6,819 bases of DNA, from contig MGVN01000151.1 in the NCBI GenBank assembly GCA_001800515.1, positions 1 to 6,819 on the forward strand, written 5' to 3'. The notes under the pieces are model-generated. The model was not told the origin of the DNA and made no database searches. It worked only from the letters and a program-made list of their open reading frames with translations. Both the position numbers and the translations under genes were made by a program. The stretch's first letter is position 1. Every line of letters begins with the position of its first letter. Shown piece after piece: positions 5,440 to 6,819 of this stretch. This DNA is from Elusimicrobia bacterium RIFOXYB2_FULL_49_7 (lineage in GTDB: Bacteria; Fibrobacterota; OXYB2-FULL-49-7).

Positions 5440-6195
5440 ATGCATTTTGAAATTATTACGCTTTTCCCGGAGTTCTTTGAAGGGTTTTTCGGTACCAGCA
5501 TTGTGGGGCGTGCCCGCGAAAAAGGTCGTTTTACCGAGAATCGAATCCAACTGAGACGTTTCGCCCTGAACCGGTATGGTCAGGTTGATGATGAACCTTA
5601 TGGCGGGGGTGCGGGCATGGTTCTGCGCCCGGAGCCTGCCACATCGGCTATTGAGGAGGCGCTTCGGAATTGCGAGGCGAGAAAGCGTCGCGTCATCTTT
5701 TTTACCCCCCAGGGGCGCCCCCTTACCCAGCATGATGTGCGGCGTTTTGCAAGAGAATGGGAAGCCTTGGTTCTTTTGTGCGGTCATTACAAAGGACTTG
5801 ATGAACGGGTCATTGAACGCTCGGTGGACGAGGAAATCAGCGTGGGCGACTATGTGCTCACCGGGGGTGAGCTACCGGCTATGATATTTATGGACGCACT
5901 CATCCGGTTGCTCGAGGATGTGTTGGGTGATAAACGTTCGGCAGAGGGCGATTCCTTTTACAAAGGACTTTTGGAGGGTCCCCTCTATACTCGTCCCGAG
6001 GTTTTTGAAGGAAGTGTTGTCCCGGAGGTGTTAAAATGCGGAGATCCCAAGCGGATTGCCGATTGGTCGCTGGAGCAGGCGTTGAGACGAACCGTTGAAC
6101 GCCGCCCTGATTTATTGAAAGAAACGGTTCTGAATGAAAAAGAAGAGAAACTGTTGAAAAAAATAAAGGAGTTACCGTATGCATCCACTCATTAA
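5440..6195 (+). CDS. trmD: tRNA (guanine-N1-)-methyltransferase TrmD
   Basis: TrmD methylates G37 next to the anticodon, using S-adenosylmethionine, and prevents +1 frameshifting. The 251 residues carry every landmark of this trefoil-knot (SPOUT) enzyme: ITLFPEFFEG (6-15), YGGGAGMV (54-61), the GHYKGLDERV strand (115-124), the SAM-binding knot SVGDYVLTGGELPAM (134-148), the catalytic Asp in DSF (171-173), and YTRPEVFEG (183-191). The C-terminal tRNA-binding domain ends with ERRPDLLKETVLNEKEEKLLKKIK, in the usual place. It starts at ATG 5440 with no clear ribosome binding site and is probably coupled to rimM. Its last 17 bases overlap the beginning of the rplS frame (ATG 6179), whose Shine-Dalgarno lies inside trmD. 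The gene is intact, so the break in gene content comes just after it. Confidence 0.98.
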   Translation: MHFEIITLFPEFFEGFFGTSIVGRAREKGRFTENRIQLRRFALNRYGQVDDEPYGGGAGMVLRPEPATSAIEEALRNCEARKRRVIFFTPQGRPLTQHDVRRFAREWEALVLLCGHYKGLDERVIERSVDEEISVGDYVLTGGELPAMIFMDALIRLLEDVLGDKRSAEGDSFYKGLLEGPLYTRPEVFEGSVVPEVLKCGDPKRIADWSLEQALRRTVERRPDLLKETVLNEKEEKLLKKIKELPYASTH

Positions 6196-6292
6196 AGAAG
6201 TCGAAAAACGCTTCCTCAAAAACTTGGAAAAGAAATATTTGATTTGTGGCAAGATTATGAGAACAGCCGCACGAGGGAAGCAAAGTTCGTGA
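6179..6292 (+). pseudogene. rplS: 5' stub of large-subunit ribosomal protein L19, cut off after about 14 codons
   Basis: AAAGGAG at 6165-6171 sits seven bases before ATG 6179. The first residues, MHPLIKEVEKRFLK, fit the L19 N-terminal helix (compare MNxIDxIEQEQLKK) in the position after trmD where rplS nearly always lies. The expected continuation (PxFxxGDTVRVHV) is missing. After about base 6220 the frame reads sequence with no L19 character and hits TGA at 6290-6292, giving 37 residues. The identification rests on few residues plus strong context. Confidence 0.65.
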
Positions 6293-6507
6293 AAGCGCTC
6301 GACAAAATCGAAACGACAATTCATCTCATTGAAGCGGGACATGAAAAATACGATTTTCCCGAGCTGATCGCGACATATCCGGACGAGGCAGTCGCCGATT
6401 TTTCGGAATTAAAAAAATTTCTGAAAGCCGTGAAAGGAAGGCTGAAAAAAGAATTCCAGAAAGGGAGATTTCTTTGGAAGAAGGAATATGATAATATAAA
6501 AAAATGA
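6211..6507 (+). pseudogene. C-terminal part of an HD-domain hydrolase, 5' end missing
   Basis: Read in the frame of base 6211, the sequence LPQKLGKEIFDLWQDYENSR, followed by TREAKFVKALDKIETTIHL, fits the second half of HD-superfamily metal hydrolases of the YfbR / 5'-nucleotidase-like kind. There, a Leu-Trp-x-Glu/Asp-Tyr-Glu segment is followed by an Asp of the metal site in the (A)DK(I/L)E motif. The first half, which should carry the HD pair and the other metal ligands, is absent, and upstream in this frame is trmD/rplS sequence with a stop (the trmD TAA at 6193-6195). No credible start codon precedes the homology; TTG 6244 lies inside it. The rest (about 85 residues, ending KKEYDNIKK) is Lys-rich. 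Low GC and AAA/ATA/TTA codons set it apart from the genes upstream. The gene is truncated at a junction at about 6211-6225, and its substrate cannot be named. Confidence 0.62.
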
Positions 6508-6819
6508 AATTCAAGAAACTCACAATAATTTTTGTTTTGTTGGCACTTCTTTCTCCTCTTTTTTCACACGCCGAGAAAATTGGCTGGATAACCGACATTC
6601 ATGCCGGATCAGCCAAGAAAAAAAAGAAAAGCCCGGTGAATATTTTTTATCCAAGGGAATATAAAAAATATCTCTCTCAAGTTCTGAGGGAAATGAAAAA
6701 CGAAGGGATTCAAACTGTCATAATTTCCGGTGATTTAACGGATAAAAGCAGGCAAACAAAATATGCGAAAAGAATAAGATCAATGATCAGGGAAAAGGGC
6801 ATGGAGATGGTTTGGGCGA
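6504..6819 (+). CDS. Exported calcineurin-like metallophosphoesterase, N-terminal part
   Basis: ATG 6504 overlaps the TGA of the HD fragment (ATGA), and the frame stays open to the window end, giving 105 residues. Residues 1-23 form a classical signal peptide: MKFKK, a hydrophobic core IIFVLLALLSPLF, and a SHA cleavage site. The mature part opens with IGWITDIHAG, whose Asp31 and His33 fit the DxH metal motif, and VIISGDLTD, whose Gly76-Asp77 fit the GDxxD motif of the calcineurin-like phosphoesterase fold. The next motif, GNHD, would be expected a few residues after the VWA at the window edge. The five-lysine stretch and AT-rich codons match the HD fragment, so the two probably belong to one operon of the same source DNA. 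It is likely to act in the periplasm or outside the cell on a phosphate ester that cannot be named. No good Shine-Dalgarno is close; AAGAAGGAA ends 17 bases upstream. Confidence 0.8.
   Translation, partial: MKFKKLTIIFVLLALLSPLFSHAEKIGWITDIHAGSAKKKKKSPVNIFYPREYKKYLSQVLREMKNEGIQTVIISGDLTDKSRQTKYAKRIRSMIREKGMEMVWA

Noticed and set aside
4711..5787. A 358-codon open frame on the minus strand across rpsP, rimM and trmD.
   Set aside because: It lies entirely opposite three well-identified genes, and its translation shows no recognisable domain. Open antisense frames are common in GC-richer coding DNA.
6244..6507. A complete 87-residue gene starting at TTG 6244.
   Set aside because: Homology to HD hydrolases clearly begins before this codon (KLGKEIFDLW), so TTG is an internal Leu codon of a truncated gene.
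6196..6819. The downstream HD and metallophosphoesterase pair as a new nucleotide-signalling system tied to the ribosomal operon.
   Set aside because: The HD gene lacks its N-terminal half, and the pair is separated from the operon by a probable chimeric junction with changed base composition. A functional link cannot be claimed.

Overview
The window is a densely packed, entirely plus-strand bacterial housekeeping segment for translation and protein targeting, followed by about 600 bases that look as if they come from different DNA. The main part (1 to about 6210) carries, in order: the 3' end of rplY (L25/CTC), pth, rpsF, ssb, rpsR, a DUF2232/YybS-type membrane protein gene, rplI, ffh, rpsP, rimM, trmD and the first codons of rplS. 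Genes are separated by a few bases or overlap. The one larger gap, 116 bases before ffh, holds a hairpin and a good promoter candidate. This suggests two transcription units: rplY-pth-rpsF-ssb-rpsR-DUF2232-rplI and ffh-rpsP-rimM-trmD-rplS.

The organism is bacterial, with roughly 50-55% GC in this part, and probably Gram-negative. An rplY-pth-rpsF-(ssb)-rpsR-rplI block together with an ffh-rpsP-(rimM)-trmD-rplS block fits PVC-superphylum relatives (Kiritimatiellota, Lentisphaerota, Omnitrophota). A DUF2232 gene between rpsR and rplI is also familiar from Desulfobacterota. I cannot settle the phylum from sequence reading alone. Two ribosomal protein genes (rpsF, rpsP) start at TTG, each behind a strong Shine-Dalgarno sequence.

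The genes work together. S6, S18, S16, L9, L25 and L19 are ribosomal proteins; RimM matures the 30S head; TrmD makes m1G37 in tRNA; Pth recycles peptidyl-tRNA; Ffh is the SRP GTPase that targets nascent membrane proteins; SSB serves DNA replication and repair.

The points that need a second look are a frameshift in pth at a run of nine A, an SSB whose acidic tip is not at its C-terminus and which has an in-frame 24-base tandem duplication in its tail, and an abrupt junction at about 6211-6225. There rplS breaks off after about 14 codons and runs into the C-terminal part of an HD-domain hydrolase gene. That gene is followed by an exported metallophosphoesterase cut by the window end. GC falls from about 54% to about 37% (hand counts of sample lines) across this junction, so it is either a chimeric assembly join or a real illegitimate insertion. 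I found no CRISPR array, tRNA, rRNA, transposase or clearly new multi-gene system.
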